The notes under the pieces were generated by a model, which saw only the letters and a list, made by a program, of their open reading frames with translations, was not told the DNA's origin and made no database searches. 35,767 bases of DNA from Beijerinckiaceae bacterium (GTDB lineage: Bacteria > Pseudomonadota > Alphaproteobacteria > Rhizobiales > Beijerinckiaceae), in contig JALORF010000039.1 in assembly GCA_025459195.1 (NCBI GenBank), forward strand, positions 1-35,767, in the 5' to 3' direction. Positions 1 to 8,145 of the stretch are shown one piece after another. A program made the position numbers and the translations under genes. Position 1 is the stretch's first letter. Every line of letters begins with the position of its first letter.

Positions 1-1828
1 GGTCCCAGGCATCGGTGCCGAAGCCGGACCCATGAAAGGCCGAGCGCTCCGGAACAGGCTGCTTGCGCCAGTTCGCCAGGGCGCGGACAGCCGGCAACGA
101 CACCACCAGCGGGCCCCCTCCGGCCGCCGGCGCGGCAGCAACCGTGGCAGCACCGGCAAGACCCCGCCAGCGCCCCGTTCCACGCGGCGCAGCGGCGGCA
201 CCGGCAGACGCGGAACCCGAAGTGGCGGCGGCCGGCGTGAGCCCGCGCGGCATGCCGGCTGGACTGCCAGCAACCTTGCGGGCTTCCGGACCATCAAGGT
301 CGGCCCCTTGAACCGCTGCCGCATGGCGGCGCAACGGAGCAAGATCGCGCAACAGGCCAAACAGGACACCCAGCGCCAGCCCGGCCACAAGGCCGAGCGC
401 TGCGAACAGCTTGCGATTGGGGCCGAGCTTGTCGCGCGGCACGACGGCGCTGGTGATGATGCGGGCATTGGTGGAATCGACGCTGCTCTGCTCGCCGGTC
501 TCCCGGGCGCGCAGCAGGAACGCCTGATAGACTTGCCGGTTGGCATCGGCCTCGCGCTCGAGCTCGCGAAGCTGGACCGCTGCCTGACCGGTGGTGAGCG
601 TGTCACGCTTCAGCCGTTCGACCTGCGCATTGAGCGAGGCTTCCGAGGCGCGGGCGCGGTCGAGTTCAGCGCGGGCGGCCTGCACGGTGCGGGCCAGTTC
701 CTCGGCGATCTGGCGGCGCGAATCGCGCACCTGTGCCTGCGCCGACAGAAGCTGCGGATGCTGCGCGCCGTAGAGCACGAGCGCATCGGCCTCCCGCGTC
801 AGCGCCGTGCCAAGCTGGGCGCGCAAGGCCGCGATGCTGGATGAACTCAGTGCTTCGGGCGTCGCGCCCGCCTCGATGCTGGTCGGCCTGACAATGCGCA
901 CCTGGTCGAACTTGGCCTGGGCATCGGCAAGGCGCGCCCTGGCCTGCGTGAGCTGCATGTTGCTGACGGCAAGCTGTTCTTCGGTGACGAGCTTGCCGCT
1001 GGCCCCGACCAGGTTGTTGGCGGCGCGATACTTCTCGACCTTGTCCTCGGCAAGCCGAACCCGCTCGCGCAGTTCGCTCAGGCGGGCGGTCAGCGAGGCC
1101 GAAGCCCGCGTGGCGGATTCCGAGCGCACGATCGACTGGTCGTCAAGGTAGGCTTCCGCCATGGCGTTGGCGATGCGGGCCGATTTCGGCCCTTCACTGG
1201 AAATGGCGGTGATGTCGATGACGAAAGTGCGCTCGCCGCGCCGCACCTGAACCTGCTTGTCCATCACATCGAGTGCCGTCAGCACAGGGTCGCGCTGCGG
1301 GCCGGATGGGCCGGCAGACAGCCCGAGCCGCTCCGCAAGACCGGCACGCCGGCCGCCAAAGTCGGGATCGAGGGCAAGATCGAGCCGGTCGATCACCCGG
1401 CGCTTGATGCTGTCGGAGGCAATCACGCGGGCCTGGCTTTCCAGGTAGGCGGTGGTGACATCGCTGCCCACAGCCTGCGGCGCGATCTCGTTCTGGAGCA
1501 CACGCAGATCGCGCGGATCGATCAGCAACTGGGCGGTCGAGCTGTAGCGGTTCGGAACCAGAAGCGCGAGACCGATGCCAAGCCCCAGCCCCAGCAAGCC
1601 AAAGAGCGTGATGGCTACCAGATGGCGGCGCACGAAGCCGAGGCCGAAACCCACAGGGTCCGCCAGCAGGCTGGACAGGGCCGTTGGGCGGAAGGCCTGG
1701 TTTGCGCCAGATGGCTGCGGGCCGGCACTGCCCCGCGCCGCGCCGCGTCCGCTGGTGGCGTCTTGCCCGTTGGTGGCGTTTTGTCCGTTGGTATCGATCG
1801 CAAACATCGTTCCGCCGTTCCAATTCAT
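1..1828 (-). CDS. Wzz/GumC-type exopolysaccharide chain-length and transport protein, partial (C-terminus outside window)
   Basis: The reverse strand reads as one open frame from an ATG at 1828 to the window edge without a stop, so the ORF track omits it. The protein begins MNWNGGTMFAIDTNG. It has a first membrane segment near residues 70-90 (ITLFGLLGLGLGIGLALLV), then the Wzz-type periplasmic start (NRYSSTAQLLIDPRDLRV). Long helical heptad-rich stretches follow (about residues 200-430), and a second membrane segment lies near residue 480 (LFAALGLVAGLALGVLFGLL). This is the polysaccharide co-polymerase fold that controls chain length and export of exopolysaccharide in the inner membrane. After the second membrane segment comes an Ala/Pro/Gly-rich cytoplasmic linker. 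That length suggests fusion to a BY-kinase domain beyond the edge, as in ExoP, but no Walker motif is visible here. A second ATG at 1807 has a slightly better ribosome site (GGCGGA), so the start is uncertain. It is divergent from the flippase gene. Confidence 0.85.
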   Translation of the reverse strand, partial: MNWNGGTMFAIDTNGQNATNGQDATSGRGAARGSAGPQPSGANQAFRPTALSSLLADPVGFGLGFVRRHLVAITLFGLLGLGLGIGLALLVPNRYSSTAQLLIDPRDLRVLQNEIAPQAVGSDVTTAYLESQARVIASDSIKRRVIDRLDLALDPDFGGRRAGLAERLGLSAGPSGPQRDPVLTALDVMDKQVQVRRGERTFVIDITAISSEGPKSARIANAMAEAYLDDQSIVRSESATRASASLTARLSELRERVRLAEDKVEKYRAANNLVGASGKLVTEEQLAVSNMQLTQARARLADAQAKFDQVRIVRPTSIEAGATPEALSSSSIAALRAQLGTALTREADALVLYGAQHPQLLSAQAQVRDSRRQIAEELARTVQAARAELDRARASEASLNAQVERLKRDTLTTGQAAVQLRELEREADANRQVYQAFLLRARETGEQSSVDSTNARIITSAVVPRDKLGPNRKLFAALGLVAGLALGVLFGLLRDLAPLRRHAAAVQGADLDGPEARKVAGSPAGMPRGLTPAAATSGSASAGAAAAPRGTGRWRGLAGAATVAAAPAAGGGPLVVSLPAVRALANWRKQPVPERSAFHGSGFGTDAWD

Positions 1829-1912
1829 GACGGCTGCGGTGCAAAGCGGGGCCTCTGTCCGCTTGGGCAGCACGTCTGGCAGCGTGGTTGCAGATTTGGT
1901 GCCGCGGAAACT

Positions 1913-1934
1913 GTCCCGTTTCGGGGCAAACGGG
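1913..1934. promoter_or_regulatory. Inverted repeat with a 12-mer shared with the other EPS promoter
   Basis: In the divergent intergenic region the arms CCCGTTT (1915-1921) and AAACGGG (1928-1934) form a 7-bp inverted repeat with a 6-base loop. On the minus strand positions 1924-1913 read CCGAAACGGGAC, which recurs exactly at 3359-3370 ahead of the sugar transferase gene. The position, 85 bases upstream of the Wzz-like start, fits a regulator site. The binding protein is unknown. Confidence 0.4.
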
Positions 1935-2004
1935 CCTCACGCGCGCACGGGCCGCGCTGCTGCTGTCACGGCAGGCGCGCCGTCTTAGCGGTGTGGCAAG
2001 ACTT

Positions 2005-2032
2005 TTCACGGCTATCATGCCCGAGCCGTGAA
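2005..2032. promoter_or_regulatory. 9-bp perfect inverted repeat in the divergent EPS promoter region
   Basis: The arms TTCACGGCT and AGCCGTGAA pair perfectly around a 10-base loop, 66 bases before the flippase ATG. No run of T follows either side in a way that would make a terminator, so an operator or leader hairpin is more likely. Function is inferred from position only. Confidence 0.35.
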
Positions 2033-2097
2033 CCTGCGCCTTGCTTCGTCCTGAGCGGTTGACCGGCCGCGCACCGTATCCGGGGACGACGCCTGCC

Positions 2098-3292
2098 ATG
2101 ACCAACCCGCGCACGATGCGCGATCACCTGCGCGGCCAACTGCGCGACTATCTGACCCTCGCCAGCGGCTCGATGGGTCGGCTGGTGATTGCCCTGGCCT
2201 ACTTCCTTGTCGCGGCGAATGTGCTGAGCCTGGCCGATTTCGGCCTGTTCGCCACCGCCTCGGGCGCGGGCATCGTGCTGTCCCGCGTCGCCGCCTTCGG
2301 TTTCATCTCGCCGCTGTTCCGCGCCGCAACCGTGCGCCCGCGCCTGACCGGCACCTATCTCGCCGGCTATCTCGTGCTGTTTGCGCTGTCGATCCCGCTG
2401 CTTGTGGCCATCGCTGCCGGGCTCAGGCTTACCGTGTTCAGCGCCATGCCGCTGTCCGCGCTGGTGCTGATCCTGTGTGCCGAGGTGCTGGGCTGGCGGA
2501 TGCTGGAAGTGGTGGCCATCATCAACAATGGCCTGCGCGCCTTCGGCAAGTCCACGACACTGATCCTGGCCGGATCGGCGATCCGGACGCTCGCGGCGCT
2601 CGCCTTCTGGTGGTTCGGCTACTCAAGCCTGACGGAGTGGGCCTGGACCTACCTTGCCGCCAACCTTGTGGCCGCAGCCCTTGCCTTCAGCGTCTTCCTG
2701 CCGCCCTTGCGGCTGCGCCTGCGGCTGGCGCTCTATGGCCGGCAGATGCGTGACGCCCTGCCTGCCGCAGCCGCCGACATCATCTTCTATCTGCAGGCCG
2801 AACTCGACAAGGCCGTGGTGCTGGTCATGGCCGGCCCGCGTATCGCCGGCCTTTATGCCATCGCGATGCGCATCATCGATCTGACGGCCATGCCGATCCG
2901 GTCCTTCAACCAGCTTGCCATGCAGAAGATCATGACCGACCGACGGGTCAGCACCTCCACGCCGATGCTGCTGCTCGTCGAACTGGCCATCGCGGCCGTC
3001 TCCCTTGGCGGGCTGCTGGCGGCGATGGCGCTGCCTGTTCCTGCTGCTGCTGGCCGTGCCAGCTTTGCGCAACCTGATCGAGTATCACGCCGAATTGCTC
3101 TACGGCCTGGAGCGGACCGGCCTGCGGGCAGCCCTGCTGTCCGCCATCGCGCTGCTGAAGGTCGCACTGCTGACCCTCGTCATCGGCCTGTCCACCACGG
3201 AACTGGGCTGGGCTCCCTGGCTCAACGCCATCTTCCTGGCCCTCTATGCGATCTCCGCCGCAACGATCTGGCGGGTCATCCGCCAGCGCTGA
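2098..3292 (+). pseudogene. Wzx-like oligosaccharide flippase, broken by an internal frameshift (probably with a small deletion)
   Basis: Frame 1 from the ATG at 2098 encodes a polytopic membrane protein of the polysaccharide-transporter type (LVIALAYFLVAANVLSLADFGLFATASG, then repeated hydrophobic helices). It would flip lipid-linked repeat units across the inner membrane. Around 3025-3045 the similarity passes to frame 2, which continues with FLLLLAVPALRNLIEY and a last pair of helices ending at a TGA at 3290-3292. The frame 1 continuation past the break is Arg/Pro/His-rich and looks non-coding. The join runs from GGLLAAMAL directly into the LLLAVPALRNL helix. Related proteins normally have a loop and part of a helix there, so a small deletion is likely; I infer a loss of 3n+2 bases. 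A GGGGA sequence lies 11 bases before the chosen ATG; the ORF-track start at 2041 (TTG) is less likely. Either a real pseudogene or an assembly fault. Confidence 0.75.
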
Positions 3293-3358
3293 ACCTGCAC
3301 CAGCCGAGAGCGTCCGCAGCCGGCCGTGACGAGCGGTTCGGTGCCGCCAGTCCCTGTG

Positions 3359-3370
3359 CCGAAACGGGAC
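3359..3370 (+). promoter_or_regulatory. Second copy of 12-mer CCGAAACGGGAC, upstream of sugar transferase
   Basis: This 12-mer matches the minus-strand site at 1924-1913 exactly. It is embedded in a hairpin-forming stretch where GTGCC and GTCCC (3341-3354) can pair with GGGAC and GGCAC (3366-3375). It lies about 140 bases before the sugar transferase start, within the 214-base gap that separates that gene from the flippase. I see no other function in that gap. Confidence 0.4.
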
Positions 3371-3506
3371 GGCACACCCCATGCAACCTGAGCGCAAGGC
3401 TGCGCCGCCTCATCACGCGATGCGCCAGCCCGGAACAGAGTTGCGTCATCGACGGGGAGCGGGCCGGTTTGCGAGGCCCGGTGTTGCGCATGGGACATGT
3501 TGGCAG

Positions 3507-4967
3507 ATGAAGAGCGTCCAGGATCTCAGGCCGCTGCATGCCGGCGGCAATGACACGCCAGCCTCGCACTGGCGCTTTCTCGTCGGGCTGACGACGGCGC
3601 TGGTCGATTTCATCGCCGTGCTGGCCATCGTCACAACGGCCAGCGTGGCCTACCATCTGGCCGCCTACGGCAACCCCGGCGATTTCGAACTGACGGCAGA
3701 ACTCGCCGTGTTCATCGGCTCCATCTTCCTGTTCACCAACCTGTTGCAGCGCCGCTACCGGCTGACGCGCTATCTGTCACCGCGCGGCCAGATGGTCGAG
3801 GCGTTCAACGTCTGGAACGTCACCATGGTGGCTTTCATCGCCGTGGCCTTTCTCGCCAAGGTGATCGACAACTACTCACGCGCCGTCGTGCTGCTGACCT
3901 ACCTGGCCGGCATCCCGCTTGTGACACTGGCCCGCTGGTGGGTGGTCAAGATCATCTCGGTCGCCAGCAAGACCGGCCGCATCGCAGCCCAGCGCGTGCT
4001 GCTGATCGGACCGGAAGCCGATGTCACCTCGTTCATGACGCGCCATCAGCCCTGGAACACGGGGTTGATGATCAACGATCTGGTCATTCTGCGCGAGCCC
4101 CCTGCAGGTGCCAGCCCTGCCGAGCGTGACCAGATCCTGTCGGCAGACCTCGCCGAGGCCAAGGCCCGCGCCCGCCAGTCGCGCCCCGATGGCGTGTTCA
4201 TCGCCCTGCCCTGGGCCGAACGCGAGCGCATCGAGGCTTGCGTCGATGCTTTCATGAACCTGCCCGTCTCGATCAATCTGGCGCCCGAGCGCATCCTCGA
4301 CCGTTTCGACAATCCGCGCATCATCCGCACCGGCAAGATCGCCAGCCTCGAACTGACGCCATCGGCCCTGTCGATGCCGGAGATCATCACCAAGCGCATC
4401 TTCGACATCACCGGCGCCCTGCTGCTGCTGGTCCTGCTCATGCCGCTGTTTGCGCTGGTCGCCATCCTGATCAAGTGCGACAGCAAGGGGCCTGTCCTGT
4501 TCCTTCAACGACGCTTCGGTTTCAATCAGCAGCCGTTCCGCATCCTCAAGTTCCGCACCATGACCGCGATGGATGACGGCGACCATGTGGTCCAGGTCAC
4601 GCGCAACGACCCGCGTGTCACCCGCGTCGGGGCCTGGCTCCGGCGCTACAACATCGATGAGCTGCCGCAACTGGTGAACGTGCTTCAGGGCCACATGTCG
4701 CTGGTCGGCCCCCGGCCGCACGCGCTGGCCCATGACCGCGAATACGAGCAGAAGATCGGCCTCTATGCCCGCCGCCACAACGTCAAGCCCGGCATCACCG
4801 GCTGGGCGCAGGTCCATGGCCTGCGTGGCGAAACCGACACCGACGACAAGATGGCTCGCCGTGTCAGCTATGACCTGTGGTATATCGACAACTGGAATGT
4901 CTGGCTCGACATCGTCATCATGTTGCGGACGGTGTTCAGCCGCAAGGCGTTCAGCAACGCCCGCTGA
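3507..4967 (+). CDS. Exopolysaccharide biosynthesis polyprenyl-phosphate sugar-1-phosphate transferase (WcaJ/ExoY family)
   Basis: The product adds the first sugar-1-phosphate to undecaprenyl phosphate and so starts repeat-unit assembly at the inner membrane. Four N-terminal membrane helices span about residues 20-145. A nucleotide-binding-like middle domain follows (RVLLIGPEADVTSFM). A re-entrant or membrane helix lies near residues 294-322 (ITKRIFDITGALLLLVLLMPL). The C-terminal catalytic domain carries ILKFRTM, the NIDELPQLVNVLQG and SLVGPRPH motifs and KPGITGWAQVHGLRGET, all hallmarks of the bacterial sugar transferase family. Length from the ATG at 3507 is 486 residues, typical for the full-length type with four helices. 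The ORF-track start at 3381 adds a basic, low-complexity extension that lacks homologous character, so MKSVQDLRPL is preferred, although its ribosome site is weak. It belongs with the flippase and the Wzz-like protein in one EPS locus. Confidence 0.93.
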   Translation: MKSVQDLRPLHAGGNDTPASHWRFLVGLTTALVDFIAVLAIVTTASVAYHLAAYGNPGDFELTAELAVFIGSIFLFTNLLQRRYRLTRYLSPRGQMVEAFNVWNVTMVAFIAVAFLAKVIDNYSRAVVLLTYLAGIPLVTLARWWVVKIISVASKTGRIAAQRVLLIGPEADVTSFMTRHQPWNTGLMINDLVILREPPAGASPAERDQILSADLAEAKARARQSRPDGVFIALPWAERERIEACVDAFMNLPVSINLAPERILDRFDNPRIIRTGKIASLELTPSALSMPEIITKRIFDITGALLLLVLLMPLFALVAILIKCDSKGPVLFLQRRFGFNQQPFRILKFRTMTAMDDGDHVVQVTRNDPRVTRVGAWLRRYNIDELPQLVNVLQGHMSLVGPRPHALAHDREYEQKIGLYARRHNVKPGITGWAQVHGLRGETDTDDKMARRVSYDLWYIDNWNVWLDIVIMLRTVFSRKAFSNAR

Positions 4968-5081
4968 GCAGAGCCGGCGAGGGGTGCAGGTCCCGAGCAC
5001 CGGGCAGGAAAACACCGCGCGCTCCTTCCGGGCAGCAATCGGCTGTTTCCTTCCGTGCGCAAGCTGATCTAGGCTTGGGGA

Positions 5082-6368
5082 ATGCCTGTTGCCCCTGCCC
5101 TTGACCATCTCGCCGCCACCTTGCCCTCCGCCCGTGACCTGGGCGCACGCGCCTTTGCCATGCTGGCCGGCCTCAACCGCTTCAGCGACGAGCCGGGAAA
5201 ACTCACCCGGCTTTACCTGTCGCCGGCCCACCGGCTGGCGGCCGACCATGTGATCGACCTGATGCGCGCCCGCGGCCTCAGCGCCCGTCTCGATGCGGCA
5301 GGCTCCGTGCAGGGCCGCATGGAAGGCCGCTCGCCGGGCTTGCCGGCCCTCATTGTCGGCTCGCACATCGACACGGTGAAGGACGCCGGCGCCTATGATG
5401 GCAATCTGGGCGTGGTCGCCGGCCTGCTCATTGCGGAAACCCTTGCGCCGCATGCGGCAAGCCTGCCCTTCGCGCTGGAAGTCATCGCGTTCGGCGATGA
5501 GGAAAACGTGCGTTTTCCAACGAACCTTTCGACCTCGGCGGCGCTGTCGTCGGGCTATGAGCCCGGCTGGCTCGATGCGCGCGATGCCGACGGCATCAGC
5601 CTGCGCGAGGCACTTGCCGCGTTTGGCGGCGATCCCGAAGGCGTGGCGTCCTTGCAGCGTGCGCCCGGATCGGTGGCGGGCTATCTCGAACTGCACATTG
5701 AACAGGGCCCGGTGCTGGAGGCCCACGACGAGCCGGTCGGCATCGTCACCGCCATCAATGCCCAGATCAGGGCAAGGGTGCGCGTCAGCGGCGAGGCAGG
5801 CCATGCCGGCACGGTGCCGATGGCGCTGCGCAAGGATGCGCTGGCCGCTGCCGCCGAGATGGCGCTGGCACTGGAGGAGATCGCCAGGGGCCAGCCCGAT
5901 GCGGTCGGCACGGTTGGCGTCTTCCGGCCCGAACCGGGCGCGACCAATGTCGTGCCGGGTGCCTGCAGCTTCACCATCGACCTGCGCGCCCCGCTCGATG
6001 CCACGGTCAAGGTCATGGATGAGGCTGTCCAGGCCCGCTTCGGTGCCATTGCCGCGCGGCGCGGCGTCGGCCTGACCATCGAGCCCTATTCGCGCCTTGC
6101 CGCGACCCCGATGGCGGCCTCGCTCCAGTCAGCCTTGCAACACGGCATTGCCCGCACCGGTGCCAACCTGAAAGCCCGGCCGATACCGTCCGGTGCCGGC
6201 CATGATGCCATGACCATGGCGCGAACCTTTCCCGCTGCCATGCTGTTCGTGCGCAACGAGAAAGGCATCAGCCATTCGCCCCTCGAAGCCATGACCGAGG
6301 AGGATGCCGGCATCGCCATCAAGGTCATGCTGGAAACGGTTGTCGGTCTGGCCCTGGCACAAACCTGA
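5082..6368 (+). CDS. Zn-dependent M20-family amidohydrolase (allantoate amidohydrolase / N-carbamoyl-L-amino acid hydrolase type)
   Basis: A 428-residue cytosolic dimeric metallohydrolase of the AllC/HyuC group. Visible metal ligands are the His in GSHIDTV, the Asp in AYDGNLGV, the Glu pair in GDEENVRFP, the His in LHIEQGPVLE and the C-terminal His in ISHSPLEAMTEED. The SDEPGKLTRLYLSPAHR start and the GHAGTVPM lid-domain motif fit allantoate amidohydrolase best, which releases ammonia and CO2 from allantoate in purine catabolism. Carbamoylases share the same motifs, so substrate cannot be fixed from sequence. No allantoinase or ureidoglycolate gene is adjacent. The gene stands alone: the next gene, mtnP, ends 9 bases past its stop on the opposite strand, so the two converge. 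The ATG at 5082 gives a full-length N-terminus; a second Met near residue 27 would remove expected helix sequence. Confidence 0.88.
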   Translation: MPVAPALDHLAATLPSARDLGARAFAMLAGLNRFSDEPGKLTRLYLSPAHRLAADHVIDLMRARGLSARLDAAGSVQGRMEGRSPGLPALIVGSHIDTVKDAGAYDGNLGVVAGLLIAETLAPHAASLPFALEVIAFGDEENVRFPTNLSTSAALSSGYEPGWLDARDADGISLREALAAFGGDPEGVASLQRAPGSVAGYLELHIEQGPVLEAHDEPVGIVTAINAQIRARVRVSGEAGHAGTVPMALRKDALAAAAEMALALEEIARGQPDAVGTVGVFRPEPGATNVVPGACSFTIDLRAPLDATVKVMDEAVQARFGAIAARRGVGLTIEPYSRLAATPMAASLQSALQHGIARTGANLKARPIPSGAGHDAMTMARTFPAAMLFVRNEKGISHSPLEAMTEEDAGIAIKVMLETVVGLALAQT

Positions 6369-6377
6369 GCTGACTTC

Positions 6378-7253
6378 CTAGTCGCCCAGCACCCGTCCGG
6401 CCACCACCTTGAGCTTCGCCAGCAAAGCAGGATCGCGCATGGCGGGCGCGGTCATGATCGCCCCGTCCAGCGCACGGTCCGACTTGACCGGGCAGGCCTC
6501 GTGCTCCTTGGGGAAATCGCGCGCCAGCCGGGCGATCAGCCGCGCCGCATGGGCGGCATTGGCCTTCACCGTGGCAATCACGGCAGCCACGTCGACCATG
6601 TCGTGCTCCGGGTGCCAGCAGTCGAAATCCGTGACCATGGCCACGGTCGCGAAGGTGATCTCGGCCTCGCGTGCCAGCTTGGCCTCAGGCATGTTGGTCA
6701 TGCCAATCACGTCATAGCCGAGCGTCCTGTAGGTCTGCGATTCGGCCAGCGTCGAGAACTGCGGCCCCTCGATGCAGACATAGGTGCCGCCCTTGACGGC
6801 GGCCACACCCTCATCGAGCGCCGCCTGCACCAGCCTGGCCTGCAGCAGCGGGCCGACGGGATGGCCCATCGGGACATGCGCCACGCAGCCCGCGCCGAAG
6901 AACGAGCTTTCGCGCCGGTGCGTCCGGTCGACGAACTGATCGACGAACACGAGCAGCCCCGGATAAAGCTCGGCCTTCAGCGACCCGCAAGCCGAGAGAG
7001 CCACCAGATCGGTGACCCCAAGCTGCTTCATCGCATCGATGTTGGCGCGGTAGTTGATGTCGGACGGCGAATGGCGATGGCCCCGGCCATGGCGGGCGAG
7101 AAACACCACTTCGGTGTCGCCAAGCCGGCCCGTGCGCAAGCGGTCCGATGGCGCGCCCCAGGCTGTGGTCACCTCGTGCTCCGCGGTCACCTCGAGCCCG
7201 GGCAGATCATAGACCCCCGAACCACCCATCACACCCAGAACCGCCTTCACCAT
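6378..7253 (-). CDS. mtnP: S-methyl-5'-thioadenosine phosphorylase
   Basis: A cytosolic 291-residue enzyme that splits methylthioadenosine with phosphate into adenine and methylthioribose-1-phosphate, the first step of methionine salvage and of polyamine by-product clearance. The N-terminus has the phosphate loop GVMGGSGVYDLPGL. RHGRGHRHSPSDINYRANI is the family signature around the active site. VCIEGPQFSTLAESQTYR and GMTNMPEAKLAREAEI carry purine- and ribose-contacting residues of the MTAP branch. The ORF track starts at 7409, but the ATG at 7253 begins exactly at MVKAVLGVMGGSG and has an AAGGCG ribosome site, so it is preferred. It lies 13 bases behind the TVP38-like gene on the same strand and is almost certainly in one operon with it. 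That puts it under the predicted ECF promoter at 8045-8070. Confidence 0.94.
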   Translation of the reverse strand: MVKAVLGVMGGSGVYDLPGLEVTAEHEVTTAWGAPSDRLRTGRLGDTEVVFLARHGRGHRHSPSDINYRANIDAMKQLGVTDLVALSACGSLKAELYPGLLVFVDQFVDRTHRRESSFFGAGCVAHVPMGHPVGPLLQARLVQAALDEGVAAVKGGTYVCIEGPQFSTLAESQTYRTLGYDVIGMTNMPEAKLAREAEITFATVAMVTDFDCWHPEHDMVDVAAVIATVKANAAHAARLIARLARDFPKEHEACPVKSDRALDGAIMTAPAMRDPALLAKLKVVAGRVLGD

Positions 7254-7266
7254 CGCGCCTTGCCCC

Positions 7267-7983
7267 TCAACCGCCGAAACGCTTCTTGAGCGGAATGGCG
7301 GCAAGTGACAAGGCCGCGAGCCCGAACAGTCCCGCCAGAATTTCGGGCGTGAGGATCGAGCTGATCTGGAATTCGCCGCCCCGGTCAAGCACGCTGCCAA
7401 GGCCGGCACCGGCCGTGGTGAACACCGCTGTCCCCGGAATGATGCCGAACAGCGTGGTCAGCACGAACACGGGCAACCTGACGCCGACAAAGGCCGGCAC
7501 CAGATTGACCAGGAAGAAAGGAAACAGGGGCGCAAGACGCAGCACCAGCAGATAGGACCAGGCATTGGCTTTGATGTTGGCCCCCAGCCGCGTGGCCTTC
7601 TCGCCGAAACGCGCCAGCACATCGCCGCCAAACAGCGTCCGCGCGAAGAGGAAGACCAGCGTTGCCCCGATGGTTGCACCCGTCACGTTCAGTGCCGTGC
7701 CAAGCCAGGGCCCGAACAGGAAACCGCCGGCCAGTGTCAGGATCACGGCCCCGGGCAGCGACAGGCTCACCGAGGCGGCATAGGCCAGCACGAACAGCGC
7801 AGCCGCCAGCGCGCCATGCTGCGACACAAGCCCCGTCAGCGTGGCCCGGTGGGTGCGCAACGTCTCCAGGCTGAGCAGGCTGCCGAAGCCGAGTGCATGC
7901 AACGCAGCGACCGCAGCGACAAGACCAAGCACGATCCAGAGCCGTTTGTCGGAGAAAAAGGCCATGGCTGCGAATTCCGTCAT
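7267..7983 (-). CDS. TVP38/TMEM64 (DedA-like SNARE-associated) family membrane protein
   Basis: A 238-residue polytopic inner membrane protein. A first helix (LWIVLGLVAAVAALHAL) is followed by the family core: FVLAYAASVSLSLPGAVILTLAGGFLFGPWLGTALNVTGATIGATLVFLFAR. A second half contains LLVLRLAPLFPFFLVNLVPAFVGV and FGIIPGTAVFTTAGAGLGSVLD. These are the re-entrant-loop motifs of the VTT/DedA superfamily, whose members are linked to lipid scrambling and membrane homeostasis; the exact role here is unknown. The C-terminus is basic (PLKKRFGG). An alternative start at 7965 (MAFFSDKR) is possible and neither start has a strong ribosome site. It is first in an operon with mtnP and divergent from the ECF sigma gene, from which it may take its promoter. 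Confidence 0.88.
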   Translation of the reverse strand: MTEFAAMAFFSDKRLWIVLGLVAAVAALHALGFGSLLSLETLRTHRATLTGLVSQHGALAAALFVLAYAASVSLSLPGAVILTLAGGFLFGPWLGTALNVTGATIGATLVFLFARTLFGGDVLARFGEKATRLGANIKANAWSYLLVLRLAPLFPFFLVNLVPAFVGVRLPVFVLTTLFGIIPGTAVFTTAGAGLGSVLDRGGEFQISSILTPEILAGLFGLAALSLAAIPLKKRFGG

Positions 7984-8044
7984 CGGCTGGCTGTTGATCG
8001 GGGCATGCCGGCCGTGTCATCACGGAAGCGGTTGCTGCCGGAAC

Positions 8045-8070
8045 TTCGCGGGCGTGCGGGCCATTGTTAC
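8045..8070 (-). promoter_or_regulatory. Predicted ECF-type promoter for the TVP38-mtnP operon
   Basis: On the minus strand GTAACA (8070-8065), a 16-base spacer and CGAA (8048-8045) match, letter for letter and in spacing, the element on the plus strand before the sigma gene. From memory this resembles the GTAACC-N16-CGAA element of Caulobacter SigF, whose partner is an NrsF protein. Transcription would start near 8038, leaving a leader of about 55 bases. Confidence 0.55.
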
Positions 8071-8115
8071 AGGCAACACCGCTTTGTGACAGCCCTGAGC
8101 CCATGCCTTCATCAG

Positions 8116-8145
8116 CCGTGTAACATTTGCCCGTGTAACATTTCC
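8116..8145 (+). repeat. 15-bp tandem direct repeat containing the -35 element
   Basis: CCGTGTAACATTTGC (8116-8130) is followed at once by CCGTGTAACATTTCC (8131-8145), 14 of 15 bases identical. Only the second copy has CGAA at the right distance. The first may be an extra sigma contact, a regulator site or a recent duplication. Confidence 0.8.

Noticed and set aside
1194-2114. 306-residue minus-strand ORF
   Set aside because: Wrong frame: another minus-strand frame carries the Wzz-type protein, which the ORF track omits because it has no stop in the window.
2098-3292. Programmed ribosomal frameshift in the flippase gene
   Set aside because: No slippery heptamer is seen at the join, and protein sequence seems missing there, so deletion or error is the better explanation.
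3876-5804. 642-residue minus-strand ORF
   Set aside because: It is antisense to the sugar transferase and the amidohydrolase, both with clear motifs; His/Asp/Gly-rich composition is typical of a GC-rich shadow frame.
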